64,000 nucleotides of DNA from Aminobacter sp. AP02 (lineage in GTDB: Bacteria > Pseudomonadota > Alphaproteobacteria > Rhizobiales > Rhizobiaceae). The DNA lies in assembly GCF_003148805.1 (NCBI RefSeq), contig NZ_QGGX01000021.1:16431-80430 (forward strand), in the 5' to 3' direction. A model generated the notes under the pieces. It saw nothing but the letters and a program-made list of their open reading frames with translations, made no database searches and was not told the origin of the DNA. The translations under genes were made by a program, and so were the position numbers. Shown here in pieces: positions 9,929-18,423 of the stretch (the stretch's first letter is position 1; every line of letters begins with the position of its first letter).

Positions 9929-10585
9929 CTATGCCGACGCACGCGGTTCGCCGCCGATCTTGGACAGCAGGATGACGGCCTGTGTACGGCTATCGACGCC
10001 GAGCTTTTGCAGGATCGCCGACACATGCGCCTTGATGGTGGCTTCCGACACGCCGAGTTCATAGGCGATCTGCTTGTTGAGCAACCCCTCGGCCAGCATG
10101 CCAAGCACCCGCGTCTGCTGGGGGGTCAGCGATTGCAGCCGCTTGATCAGGTCGGAAATTTCGGGGTCCCGCTCGACGCCGAGATCGATGTCGCCCGGAG
10201 CCGAGATTTCGCCCGACAGCACCGCTTCGATGGCAGCTCGTATGTCGTCCATGCTCGCCGATTTCGAGATGAATCCCGAAGCACCCAGCTCAAGTGCGCG
10301 GCGGATGGTTTCGGGATCATCATGAGCCGACACGATGACCACGGGCACCGTCGCATGGATGCCGCGCAGCGAGATCAGGCCGGAAAGCCCGGAGGCACCG
10401 GGCATGGACAGGTCGAGCAGGACGATGTCGATGTCTTCATGGGCGCCAACGATCGCCTTGACGCTCTCGAAGTCGCCGGCTTCCAGCACGCTGGAAACAT
10501 CGGCTAGGCCGGCAATGGCTTGTTTGAGTGCTCCGCGAAAAAGCGGATGGTCGTCCGCGATGACGAACTTGTGGCCTGCTGGCAA
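9929..10585 (-). CDS. LuxR/NarL-family response regulator, likely partner of the adjacent hybrid kinase (CrbR/ErdR-like)
   Basis: The 218-residue protein has an N-terminal receiver domain with acidic pocket DD (11-12), phospho-acceptor D58 (IVLLDLSMPG) and a conserved Lys in GFISKSAS. The C-terminal LuxR helix-turn-helix is SLTPQQTRVLGMLAEGLLNKQIAYELGVSEATIKAHV. It ends 7 bases from the end of the CrbS-like kinase, in the opposite direction. CrbR/ErdR regulators of the acetate switch (activation of acs, acetyl-CoA synthetase) have this size and are the known partners of SLC5-type kinases. Partnership here is inferred from proximity and family. Confidence 0.8.
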   Translation of the reverse strand: MPAGHKFVIADDHPLFRGALKQAIAGLADVSSVLEAGDFESVKAIVGAHEDIDIVLLDLSMPGASGLSGLISLRGIHATVPVVIVSAHDDPETIRRALELGASGFISKSASMDDIRAAIEAVLSGEISAPGDIDLGVERDPEISDLIKRLQSLTPQQTRVLGMLAEGLLNKQIAYELGVSEATIKAHVSAILQKLGVDSRTQAVILLSKIGGEPRASA

Positions 10586-10739
10586 ATATCCCTCCCGAGG
10601 TCCCGACCGTTCTGTGCGCCTTGGACCGTCGGGTGCGATTATGCGATCCGGTGCCGGCTTTTCAAGCAGTTAAAGTCAAAAGGATCACCAAAGCAGCGCT
10701 TCATGCTCAAATTTCGGTCGCAAGCACACCGGACAGTGC

Positions 10740-11177
10740 TCAGGTCTTGTTCGGTGCAGGTTCGGGTTGCTGCGCCTTGTCTTCCTTTTCCATGTCCTTG
10801 ACGATACCCATGAAGCTACGGAAGAAGCGCTCCATGTATCCCATGCTCTTCTGGAATTCTTCTTCGGTGGGCAACTTCGATTCCATCCGGGCGGTCAGCG
10901 AATTCTCGAGCTTTAGCACGCGATCTTCAATCGTCTTGATGTCACCTTGCAGGCGGCCGATCTCGTCCTGCAGCGCCGAGCGTTCGTCGGCGGCAAGCTT
11001 GCACACCAGTTGATTGTCGCGCTCCTCGCAGATCGACATCTCGCCGGTCTGGGTGTCCATGCGGACATATCCCCTGTCGGTCTTTTCCATCTGGAACCGC
11101 TGCCCTTCGGCGGCAAATGCCGAGGTGGAACCGAGGCCAGCAAGCAGTGGAACAAACATCAATAAGGCGCGGCGCAT
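10740..11177 (-). CDS. Secreted coiled-coil protein of unknown function
   Basis: From the ATG at 11177 (preceded by GGAGAC) the protein is 145 residues with a clear signal peptide (MRRALLMFVPLLAGLGSTSAFAAEG, cleavage near residue 23). The mature part starts with a short globular segment (RFQMEKTDRGYVRMDTQTGEMSICEERDNQLVCKL, two cysteines that could form a disulphide). A helical coiled-coil region follows (ERSALQDEIGRLQGDIKTIEDRVLKLENSL), then a Pro/Glu-rich tail. It should be periplasmic. I do not recognise a named family. The first ORF start, 22 codons upstream, lacks a ribosome site and would bury the signal peptide. Confidence 0.7.
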   Translation of the reverse strand: MRRALLMFVPLLAGLGSTSAFAAEGQRFQMEKTDRGYVRMDTQTGEMSICEERDNQLVCKLAADERSALQDEIGRLQGDIKTIEDRVLKLENSLTARMESKLPTEEEFQKSMGYMERFFRSFMGIVKDMEKEDKAQQPEPAPNKT

Positions 11178-11290
11178 GACTGTCTCCATTTGCGGACTGT
11201 ACGAATTGTCGCGCCGCAATAGGCCCAAATTGCGGTGGGGCAAGCCAAGCCGCCCTTTCGCGCATGATGCTTTCAGCCTATAGCGCGGAT

Positions 11291-11638
11291 ATGACGAAGA
11301 CCATCTACAAGATCTGCCCCGAACCGATGTGGCGGCAAGCCGAGCAGAGCGGATTTTTCCACGGCGCGCCCATCGATCTCGCTGACGGCTTCATCCACTT
11401 CTCGACCGCCGAACAGGTTGTCGAGACGGCGGCAAAGCATTTTTCCGGCCAGGACAATCTCCTGCTCGTCGCCATCGACGCCGACAGGCTCGGACCGGCG
11501 CTGAAGTACGAAGTCTCGCGTGGCGGCGCCTTGTTTCCGCACCTTTTCGCGCCGCTCGAAACGAGTGCCGCCAAATGGGTTCGTGCCTTGCCACTGACGG
11601 CCAATGGCACCCACGATTTCCCGGAGCTTGAGGCATGA
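11291..11638 (+). CDS. DUF952 family protein
   Basis: The 115-residue protein (MTKTIYKICPEPMWRQAEQSG...) matches the small DUF952 family by its ADGFIHFSTAEQV motif and the core (LLLVAIDADRLGPALKYEVSRGGALFPHLFAPL). The function of the family is not established. The ATG at 11291 is preferred over an upstream in-frame ATG at 11264 because the family begins here. Its stop overlaps the pyrD start by 4 bases (ATGA), so translation of the two is coupled. Confidence 0.8.
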   Translation: MTKTIYKICPEPMWRQAEQSGFFHGAPIDLADGFIHFSTAEQVVETAAKHFSGQDNLLLVAIDADRLGPALKYEVSRGGALFPHLFAPLETSAAKWVRALPLTANGTHDFPELEA

Positions 11639-12711
11639 GCGCATTCGACCGTCTTGGCCGGCACCTGCTGTTCAGCTTCGATGCCGAGACCGCGCACGGC
11701 ATGTCGATCAAGGCGCTGCGCTGCAACCTGCCGGTGGGCGGACGCGCCCCGCGCGACGCCCGCCTGAGGGTAAGGGTCGCCGGCCTCGACATTCCCAATC
11801 CGCTCGGCATGGCCGCGGGTTACGACAAGAACGGCGAGGTGCCGGACGCCCTGCTCGGCCTCGGCTTCGGCTTCGCCGAAATCGGCACGGTGACACCGCT
11901 GGCGCAGGCCGGCAATCCCAGGCCGCGCATCTTCCGTCTCGTCGAGGATGACGCCGTCATCAACCGGCTCGGCTTCAACAACGAAGGCCATGACGCCTGC
12001 GAAAAGCGGCTCATCGCGCGCGCGGGACGACCCGGCATCGTCGGCGTCAACATCGGTGCCAACAAGGACAGTACCAACCGCATTAGTGACTATATCAGCG
12101 GCGTGAAGCGCTTCGCTCGCTACGCCTCGTATCTCACCGTCAACATCTCCTCGCCCAACACGCCGGGCTTGCGCAACATGCAGGCGCGCGAACAGCTCGC
12201 CGAGCTGCTGGCAAGTGTGATGATCGCTCGCGCCGAGGCGGGGCAGCCGGTCCCGATCTTCCTCAAGATCGCGCCCGACCTGCATGAGGCCGAACTCGAA
12301 GACATCTCGGCAGAAGTCACCGAAAAGGCGATCGACGGCGTAATCGTTTCCAACACCACCATCACCCGACCGACCCTGCGCAGCCCGACGCACACCGGTG
12401 AAACAGGAGGCCTGTCAGGCAAGCCGCTGTTTACACGTTCGACGGCTGTGCTCGCGCGCATGCGCAAGCTGCTCGGCCCACAGCGGGCCATCATCGGCGT
12501 CGGCGGCGTTGACTCGACCGAAACCGCGCTGGAGAAAATCCGCGCCGGTGCCGATCTCGTGCAGCTCTACACCGGCATGATCTATGCCGGTCCCTCACTG
12601 CCGGCGCGCATCGTGCGCGGCATGTCGGAATTCGCCGCGCGCGAAGGCCTCACGAACATCTCCGAGCTACGCGACAGCAAGCTCGATCAGTGGTCGGCGG
12701 CACCGCTTTGA
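11635..12711 (+). CDS. pyrD: Dihydroorotate dehydrogenase (quinone), class 2
   Basis: This FMN enzyme oxidises dihydroorotate to orotate in pyrimidine synthesis and passes electrons to quinone at the inner membrane. The 358-residue length, with an N-terminal helical extension before the barrel (SAFDRLGRHLLFSFDAETAHGMSIKAL), is that of the membrane-associated class 2 enzymes. The barrel shows the FMN/substrate motifs NPLGMAAGYDKNGEV, FNNEGHDA, NISSPNTPGLRNMQ (catalytic Ser region) and IIGVGGVDS...GADLVQLYTGMIY. It is coupled to the DUF952 gene by a 4-base overlap. Its 3' end overlaps the convergent MATE gene by 25 bases. Confidence 0.95.
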   Translation: MSAFDRLGRHLLFSFDAETAHGMSIKALRCNLPVGGRAPRDARLRVRVAGLDIPNPLGMAAGYDKNGEVPDALLGLGFGFAEIGTVTPLAQAGNPRPRIFRLVEDDAVINRLGFNNEGHDACEKRLIARAGRPGIVGVNIGANKDSTNRISDYISGVKRFARYASYLTVNISSPNTPGLRNMQAREQLAELLASVMIARAEAGQPVPIFLKIAPDLHEAELEDISAEVTEKAIDGVIVSNTTITRPTLRSPTHTGETGGLSGKPLFTRSTAVLARMRKLLGPQRAIIGVGGVDSTETALEKIRAGADLVQLYTGMIYAGPSLPARIVRGMSEFAAREGLTNISELRDSKLDQWSAAPL

Positions 12712-14045
12712 AAGGTCGCCCGCGCTCGCGGCTTCAGGATCGCCAGCAGGCACACGCCGCGCACGATCAGCAGCAGGTGCAGTGCCGCCCATAGGCCGGC
12801 ATTGCCGTAATGCGACGGCAGCACCAGCAGTGCCGCGACGAAGACCAGAAGCGAAATCACCATCATGTTGCGCATGTCGCGCGACCATGCGGCACCGATG
12901 AAGATGCCGTCCATCTGGAAGGCGAGCACGCCGCTCAGCGCGGTGAACGCTGCCCAAGGCAGGAAGGCGATGGCCGCGGCGCGAACATCCTCGGCCGTCG
13001 AAATCAGCGCAATGAGATCGACGCCGAAGACCATGAGTGCCGCCGTCATGCTGCCGGCCAGCGCAAAACCCCAGATCGAGCAGAGATAGACCGCCTTGCG
13101 GAAAGCCGGCTCGTAGCGCGCACCGACGGCGCGGCCGGCAAGCTGCTCGGCTGCGGCGGCAAAGCCGTCAAGGAAAAACCCGGCCGCAATGAAGAAGTTC
13201 ATCAGCACTGCATTTGCCGCAAGAGTCACCGTGCCGAACTGGGCCCCCTGGCGCGTGAACAAGGCGAAGGCGACGAGCAGCGACAGCGACCTGATCATGA
13301 TGTCGCGATTGAGCACGAACAAGCGCCGGAACGCCGCGGCGTCGAAGATGCGCCCGCGCGCCAGCTTCGGCTGTCCCCCGAAGCGCCGCAACAGCACGGC
13401 AAGGCCGATGACCATGCCCGCCGCCTCGCCCGCAACGGCGGCCCAGGCGACACCCTCGACACCCCATCCGAAATGCAGGCCCAGCAGGATCGAAAGCACG
13501 ATGTTGACGCCGTTGAGGGTCGCTTGCAAAAACAGCGCGAAGCCGCCCTCGCCCCGCCCCAGAATGTAGCCGAGGATGGCGTAGTTGATCAGCGCAAAGG
13601 GCGCGCCCAGCATGCGGATGCGGACGTAGTGGTCGAGCGTCTCGTTGACACGCGGCTCGGCCTGCATGAACCATTGCCCGGCGAGCGAGGTCAGAGGTGC
13701 GGTCAGCGCCAGCACGATGCCGGCAATCAGCGCGATCACCACGGCGCGCCAGAAGACGGCCTGCTCTTCCGCCGCATCATTGCGGCCAAAGGCCTGGGCC
13801 ACGAGGGCGGTCGTGCCCGCTCGCAGGAAGTTGAAACTGGTGAAGACCACGTCGAAGGCGACGGCACCCGCGGCCAGCCCACCGAGCAAGGCGGCATCGC
13901 CGAACTGGCCGACGACGCCGGTACCGACAAGGCCGATGAAGGGCGTCGTCAGATAGGCAAGGGTCATTGGCACGGCAATCGCCAGCACCGAGCGGTTGGT
14001 GACGGAAAAAGGCGTCACGCGGCCCTCTGGCGATACGCTGTCCAA
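12687..14045 (-). CDS. MATE family efflux transporter (DinF-like)
   Basis: The 452-residue protein has about 12 hydrophobic helices in two repeats (SVLAIAVPMTLAYLTTPFIGLVGTGVVGQFG ... RDIMIRSLSLLVAFALFTRQGAQFG), the layout of multidrug and toxin extrusion carriers of the DinF branch. These move cationic or toxic compounds out of the cell using Na+ or H+. I placed the start at a TTG (14045) because AGGGAGGAA lies directly upstream. The longer frame from 14114 adds a non-membrane stretch without a ribosome site. The last 25 bases overlap the end of pyrD. The substrate is unknown. Confidence 0.85.
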   Translation of the reverse strand: MDSVSPEGRVTPFSVTNRSVLAIAVPMTLAYLTTPFIGLVGTGVVGQFGDAALLGGLAAGAVAFDVVFTSFNFLRAGTTALVAQAFGRNDAAEEQAVFWRAVVIALIAGIVLALTAPLTSLAGQWFMQAEPRVNETLDHYVRIRMLGAPFALINYAILGYILGRGEGGFALFLQATLNGVNIVLSILLGLHFGWGVEGVAWAAVAGEAAGMVIGLAVLLRRFGGQPKLARGRIFDAAAFRRLFVLNRDIMIRSLSLLVAFALFTRQGAQFGTVTLAANAVLMNFFIAAGFFLDGFAAAAEQLAGRAVGARYEPAFRKAVYLCSIWGFALAGSMTAALMVFGVDLIALISTAEDVRAAAIAFLPWAAFTALSGVLAFQMDGIFIGAAWSRDMRNMMVISLLVFVAALLVLPSHYGNAGLWAALHLLLIVRGVCLLAILKPRARATFQSGAADH

Positions 14046-14162
14046 CGAATTCCTCCCTGTTGCCGAATCTCCCGTTCGGGCACATGCCCCGGTTTCCCTA
14101 ACGCCCGCAACCATTTAAGTTGCCGATCCAATCGAATTGGTCCGCTGGTTCAGCAGTCATCC

Positions 14163-15059
14163 ATGCCGCTTCAGATCGTCAGCCATCCCGACTATGACGC
14201 CGGTTTCGCGCCGGAGCATCGTTTTCCAATGAGCAAATACGGCCATCTCATGGATCGGCTCGGCGAACTTGGCCTGATCGGCGGCCTCACCCAGGCAGAA
14301 CCGATCGCGGCCGCTAGGCTTCATCTGGCCCATGACGCCGACTACGTCGGACAGGTACTGGCCTGTTCCGTGCCCGCGCATATCGAGCGCGAGATCGGAT
14401 TTCCAGTCGGCGAGCGCGTGTCGCGCCGTGCACAGCTTGCGGCGGGCGGCACGCTGGCCGCAGCACATCTTGCGCTTGCCCACGGCGTCGCCTGCAACGC
14501 CGCCGGAGGCAGCCACCACGCGCGCCGCGCCCAAGGCGCCGGTTTCTGCACCTTCAACGACGTGGCCATCGCAGCCCTTGCACTGCTTGACGGCAGGCTC
14601 GTCGGTAGCGTGCTCGTTGTCGATCTCGACGTCCACCAAGGCGACGGCACGGCGGAAATCCTGGGCGGCAACCCAGATGTCTTCACCTTCTCCATGCATG
14701 CCGAGAAAAATTACCCGGTGCGCAAGGTCGCCTCCGGCCTCGACATTGGATTGCCCGACGGCACCGGCGACGACGTTTACCTGGAGATCCTGGTCGAAGC
14801 CCTGGCGCGGCTATCGCGGCGCGGGGAATGGGACCTTGTGTTCTACAATGCCGGCGTTGACCCGCATCGCGAGGATCGGCTCGGCCGCCTCGCCTTGAGC
14901 GACGATGGATTGCGCCGACGCGAGCGCATGGTCATCGAGCACTTTCGCGATGCCGGCATTCCGCTGTGCGCCGTAATCGGCGGTGGCTATTCGACCGACG
15001 TCGCAGCGCTGGCAGCACGCCACGCGATCCTGTTCGAAACGGCAAGCGCCTTCGCCTGA
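14163..15059 (+). CDS. Histone deacetylase family protein (AcuC/HDAC-like amidohydrolase)
   Basis: The 298-residue protein shows the arginase/deacetylase fold signatures: GGSHHARRAQGAGFCTFNDVAIAA (the HH charge relay and the FNDVA stretch), the zinc site DLDVHQGDGTAEIL (D and H ligands), then FYNAGVDPHREDRLG and GGGYS. Bacterial members remove acyl groups from lysines or polyamines. No partner acetyltransferase is near. The ATG at 14163 is the family start; the much longer open frame upstream is only the mirror of the MATE gene. A rhizobial GAGCAT-type palindrome starts within its stop codon. Confidence 0.9.
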   Translation: MPLQIVSHPDYDAGFAPEHRFPMSKYGHLMDRLGELGLIGGLTQAEPIAAARLHLAHDADYVGQVLACSVPAHIEREIGFPVGERVSRRAQLAAGGTLAAAHLALAHGVACNAAGGSHHARRAQGAGFCTFNDVAIAALALLDGRLVGSVLVVDLDVHQGDGTAEILGGNPDVFTFSMHAEKNYPVRKVASGLDIGLPDGTGDDVYLEILVEALARLSRRGEWDLVFYNAGVDPHREDRLGRLALSDDGLRRRERMVIEHFRDAGIPLCAVIGGGYSTDVAALAARHAILFETASAFA

Positions 15060-15111
15060 GCATTATCCCGGAACAGGGCAGCCCTTTCCCGAAAGGATCG
15101 TGCTCAAGCAA
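15058..15111. repeat. Diverged GAGCAT...TGCTC rhizobial palindromic repeat
   Basis: GAGCATTATCCCGGAA opens and AAGGATCGTGCTCAAGCAA closes a roughly 54-base imperfect palindrome. The pattern resembles the abundant GAGCATGATC...GATCATGCTC intergenic element of Mesorhizobium and its relatives. It begins inside the stop codon of the deacetylase gene and fills the gap to the next gene. It can fold into a hairpin in RNA from either strand. Confidence 0.55.
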
Positions 15112-15119
15112 GATGACAG

Positions 15120-15383
15120 CTATTTGCGGTAGCTGAACAGCCTGAGAATGATGAAGGCCGGGACGACAATCGCAGCACCCAGCAGGAAATAGCCGAGGAA
15201 GCGGTCGATGGCCCGGAAGCCCATGCGCCAGATGTCGACGAAGAAGTCGCGGATGCCGTAGAGCACATCGAAGGGGGACCAGCCGAAGGCGCTCATGACG
15301 ATGCCGACGAGGAAGGAGATGACCAGGAGCTTGATGGACACCCGAAGCGGAGTGTCTCCGAGAAAACGCGTCAATCCGGACAA
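15120..15383 (-). CDS. Small two-helix membrane protein (DUF6460-like)
   Basis: The 87-residue protein has two hydrophobic segments (VSIKLLVISFLVGIVMSAFGW and FLGYFLLGAAIVVPAFIILRLF) around a conserved-looking SPFDVLYGIRDFFVDIWRMGFRAI linker. I associate it with the small DUF6460 family of Rhizobiales, whose function is unknown. I chose a TTG start at 15383 because AGGAG lies 7 bases before it; the frame continues nine codons upstream without a ribosome site. It is likely an inner-membrane protein. Confidence 0.65.
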   Translation of the reverse strand: MSGLTRFLGDTPLRVSIKLLVISFLVGIVMSAFGWSPFDVLYGIRDFFVDIWRMGFRAIDRFLGYFLLGAAIVVPAFIILRLFSYRK

Positions 15384-15493
15384 GTTCAGTCTCCTGCGAT
15401 TCTGGCCCAACAGGGATATCGTGATAACGCCGCCTGCTTCAAGATGCGGATACCCACCATACAGGCTGGCATTTCGACTTCTTGCCTCTTGGA

Positions 15494-16474
15494 TCAGGAA
15501 ACCGGAACTGGCGCGCGCCGGGCACGCTGGCCCTCATCTTGCAGTTCCCGGAAATAAGCCACCGTACGCTGCAAGCCTTCGGTCAACGCGGTTCGCGGCT
15601 GCCAGCCCAAGGTTCCGGCCAAGGCGATGTCCGGCCGCCTCTGCCTCGGGTCGTCGACGGGCAAGGGGAAGAACTCCAGACGTGACATGCTTCCCGTCTC
15701 CGCCAGCACTGCCTTGGCCAACTCGAGCATCGAGAATTCTTCCGGATTGCCCAGATTGACAGGACCGGTAAACGCCTTCGGCGAGGCCATCAGCCTGATC
15801 AGGCCGTCGACAAGATCATCGACGTAGCAGAAAGACCGCGTCTGCGCGCCGTCGCCAAAGATCGAGATGCTGTCGCCTGCGAGCGCCTGGATGATGAAGT
15901 TCGACACGACGCGTCCGTCGTTCGGCTGCATCCTCGGACCGTAGGTGTTGAAGATCCTGGCGACCTTGATCTCAAGGTCGTGCTGGCGCTGATAGTCGAA
16001 AAACAGCGTTTCAGCGCAGCGCTTGCCTTCGTCATAACAGGAGCGCGGGCCGATGGGATTGACGTTGCCCCAGTAGTTCTCAGGCTGCGGATGAACCGTC
16101 GGGTCGCCATAGACCTCGGACGTGGACGCCTGGAGTATTCTGGCGCCGCGCCGCTTGGCGAGGCCAAGCATGTTGATCGCCCCCAATACGCTGGTTTTTG
16201 TCGTTTGCACCGGGTCGCGCTGGTAGTGGATCGGCGAGGCCGGACAGGCGAGGTTGTAGATCTCGTCGACCTCGACATGGAGGGGCAGGCACACGTCGTG
16301 GCGCAAGAACTTGAACCGAGGACGAGAGCCTAGATGCTCGATGTTTTCGGCAGCGCCGGTGTAGAAGTTGTCGACACACAAAACTTGCGCGCCGGCATCG
16401 AGCAGCTTTTCGCAAAGATGCGAACCAAGAAAGCCGGCGCCGCCCGTCACAAGTACCCGTTTACCAGGATGCAT
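15494..16474 (-). CDS. UDP-glucuronate decarboxylase / UDP-xylose synthase (extended SDR)
   Basis: From 16474 the protein is 326 residues: [24 protein letters not shown] (NAD site), the substrate loop [28 protein letters not shown], the Ser-Tyr-Lys set ([16 protein letters not shown]), and [22 protein letters not shown]. These are the signatures of UXS, which converts UDP-glucuronate to UDP-xylose, a precursor of surface polysaccharide. Upstream in-frame codons to 16540 do not fit the family, while AAGG precedes the ATG at 16474. It is divergent from a family 2 glycosyltransferase, which may use sugars of this pathway. Confidence 0.85.
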   Translation of the reverse strand: MHPGKRVLVTGGAGFLGSHLCEKLLDAGAQVLCVDNFYTGAAENIEHLGSRPRFKFLRHDVCLPLHVEVDEIYNLACPASPIHYQRDPVQTTKTSVLGAINMLGLAKRRGARILQASTSEVYGDPTVHPQPENYWGNVNPIGPRSCYDEGKRCAETLFFDYQRQHDLEIKVARIFNTYGPRMQPNDGRVVSNFIIQALAGDSISIFGDGAQTRSFCYVDDLVDGLIRLMASPKAFTGPVNLGNPEEFSMLELAKAVLAETGSMSRLEFFPLPVDDPRQRRPDIALAGTLGWQPRTALTEGLQRTVAYFRELQDEGQRARRAPVPVS

Positions 16475-16550
16475 GTTGCCTTGTACTTTCGCTATTGGCG
16501 CAGGCTGATATATCGGCGTGGGCGATTTCCCAAGCCGCATCTATAAGCTC

Positions 16551-17864
16551 ATGGTTCAAGGCCAATACCGAATGAACGACTTCGAGGGCAAGGCTTCCCG
16601 TGGGGATAGCGAGGTCGAGCATCCCGCAACAGATTTCAGCATCGGCGGCCGCAGCATCGCGCAACTGTCTGACAACGCGATCAAGCCGCCGCTCGTCAGC
16701 TTCGTCGTCATCTGCTGGAACTACGCCCAGTTTGTCGGTGCCGCGATCGACTCGATCAAGAAACAGGATTACCCGCATTTCGAATGCCTGGTCATCAACA
16801 ATGGCTCGACCGACGACAGCGCCGAGGTGATTGCCAGCCACGTCGAGGGCGACAGCCGCTTCGCCGTCGCCACGCTTTCCGAAAACCTGGGACAACTGGG
16901 CGCCGCATTCTGGGCGCTGGACAAGATCAGGGGCGGTTTCGTTACCTTCGTCGACGCGGACGACGTGCTGTTTGCGAACTTTGCCTCGATGCACGTTCAG
17001 GCGCATCTGGCGCTGCCGCACAGCGTCGCCTTTACGTCTTCAAGCGTGGCGGAAGTGGATACGTTCGGCAACGCGCTGACGGCCGCGGGTGCGTGCGTCG
17101 ACATCAGCGACGCGAACTTGGCGCGCGGCTTGCGCGCAGCGGACGCTACACTGCGGGTGCCGTCAGTTGCCCCTACGGATTTCGATGTCCTGTCTGCCAG
17201 GACCGCCATCCTCCCCAGACCCGTCTTCGGCTGGCATTGGGGGCCGGGCACCGCCAACATGTACCGCGCTTCCATCCTGCGTCTGGTCCGCCGAGAAGGC
17301 ACCCACATGCGCTCGGCCGACGGCTACTTCAATTTCATGTGCAATGCTTTTGCCGGGAGCGCGCTGATCGATGTCATCGCCTCGGGATACCGCCTGCATG
17401 GCGCAAACTACTTCTCGGCGCGTGAACGCTCCGCCTGGCTCGTGTCGGGCGGTCCCGCTTACAATCTCAAGGCCGCGCAAGCGACACTGACGGATATCGA
17501 GTTCCTCCTGGCCAATGTCGGCAAGTACGCCTGGATGCTCAACGGCACGTTCTGGCAAGTCCTGGATCAGGTTACCAGGGAAGCACCGCGGCACCTGCGC
17601 AGGTTCTATCGCGACCCACCGCTCTTCGAGATGTTCCTGGCCCACGCGCCTCAGCTCGCGGCCGAATTTCCAGAGCGCGTTTTTTGCCGCGAAATCCTGG
17701 CGCGCTTCTCCGGCAGCCAGGCACGCAACATCTTGCGCAGGGGGCTCGGCGGAGAGCTCAACGCACGCGCCTATGGCGAAATAGCGCTGGCTCATCTGCG
17801 GAGAGCCCTTTTGGGTTTGCGGAAACGGAAATCGCGCCGTCCCCGCACCGGCATCGTTTGGTAG
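16551..17864 (+). CDS. Family 2 glycosyltransferase
   Basis: The protein is 437 residues from the ATG at 16551. A GT-A fold starts at LVSFVVICWNYAQFVGAAIDSIKKQDYPHFECLVINNGSTDDS and carries the metal-binding D-x-D within FVTFVDADDVLF. The second half (from about residue 240) is not recognisable and may set the acceptor. There is no membrane helix, so it acts in the cytoplasm or peripherally. Alternative starts are GTG 16518 and ATG 16572; none has a good ribosome site, so the N-terminus is uncertain. Divergent from the UDP-xylose synthase gene; a role in surface glycan synthesis is inferred. Confidence 0.75.
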   Translation: MVQGQYRMNDFEGKASRGDSEVEHPATDFSIGGRSIAQLSDNAIKPPLVSFVVICWNYAQFVGAAIDSIKKQDYPHFECLVINNGSTDDSAEVIASHVEGDSRFAVATLSENLGQLGAAFWALDKIRGGFVTFVDADDVLFANFASMHVQAHLALPHSVAFTSSSVAEVDTFGNALTAAGACVDISDANLARGLRAADATLRVPSVAPTDFDVLSARTAILPRPVFGWHWGPGTANMYRASILRLVRREGTHMRSADGYFNFMCNAFAGSALIDVIASGYRLHGANYFSARERSAWLVSGGPAYNLKAAQATLTDIEFLLANVGKYAWMLNGTFWQVLDQVTREAPRHLRRFYRDPPLFEMFLAHAPQLAAEFPERVFCREILARFSGSQARNILRRGLGGELNARAYGEIALAHLRRALLGLRKRKSRRPRTGIVW

Positions 17865-17920
17865 GATCAAGCCGTTTCCCGATTGCCGAGCCGCATCGCG
17901 AATGCTAACCAAGTGCCCGC

Positions 17921-17994
17921 GCGGGTATGATGTAATGGTAGCCTGTCAGCTTCCCAAGCTGAACGCGCGGGTTCGATTCCCGCTACCCGCTCCA
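17921..17994 (+). tRNA. tRNA-Gly (anticodon CCC)
   Basis: The cloverleaf reads directly. Acceptor GCGGGTA pairs with TACCCGC, the anticodon stem TCAGC/GCTGA encloses loop TTCCCAA (anticodon CCC), and the T arm is GCGGG-TTCGATT-CCCGC. The 3' CCA is encoded (17992-17994). It is a single gene, 56 bases after the glycosyltransferase stop. Confidence 0.95.
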
Positions 17995-18028
17995 GCAACA
18001 GCCAGAACTACGTCGAGACTACACCCTG

Positions 18029-18229
18029 CTACGGTCGCAGTTCCCGGGTGCGGAAACTGCTGAGATCACGCAGGTGGTGGTCCTTTTGCCCGGCTGAATA
18101 GCCGAACCTCAGGCCGCTATTGTTGTAGTAATCAGGCTGAAAGGAACTGACATAGTCGTAATTGTCCGACATGCAGCCGGACAAAGACATCGTCAGGCCG
18201 ATCGCCAGCGGGATGAACACATAACGCAT
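18029..18229 (-). CDS. Small lipoprotein of unknown function
   Basis: The 66-residue protein begins MRYVFIPLAIGLTMSLSGCMSD, a lipoprotein signal with lipobox LSGC, so the mature lipoprotein is about 48 residues anchored through C19. The rest is polar and tyrosine-rich (NYDYVSSFQPDYYNNSG) and ends in Arg-rich RTRELRP. GGAGG lies 9 bases before the ATG. I recognise no family. It is likely in the periplasm or outer membrane. Confidence 0.65.
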   Translation of the reverse strand: MRYVFIPLAIGLTMSLSGCMSDNYDYVSSFQPDYYNNSGLRFGYSAGQKDHHLRDLSSFRTRELRP

Positions 18230-18423
18230 GGCCCTTACCTCCGATCAGGCAAATGATGCACCCGATCGGTCCAATCTGCCAGTGGGTCCCAGTAAGATTT
18301 CCAGTATTGGGCAGCGGGACAAGTATTTGAAACCAGCCGAGCCAACGCCGGCCGTGCCCGCACCAGGATATCGAACAGCCAGGCCGGACGTCATCGCCGC
18401 CCGGCCCGCCTGTATTCAGCCCA

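Noticed and set aside
12810..15059. A 749-codon open frame on the + strand ending in the deacetylase
   Set aside because: Its first 450 codons are the mirror of the MATE gene and have arginine/histidine-rich, non-protein-like composition. The real gene starts at the ATG at 14163, where the deacetylase family begins.
18230..18423. A possible small gene or RNA between the lipoprotein and the binding protein
   Set aside because: The only open frame (80 codons) starts inside the lipoprotein start region and lacks a ribosome site and any family pattern; no convincing hairpin or conserved RNA motif is seen.
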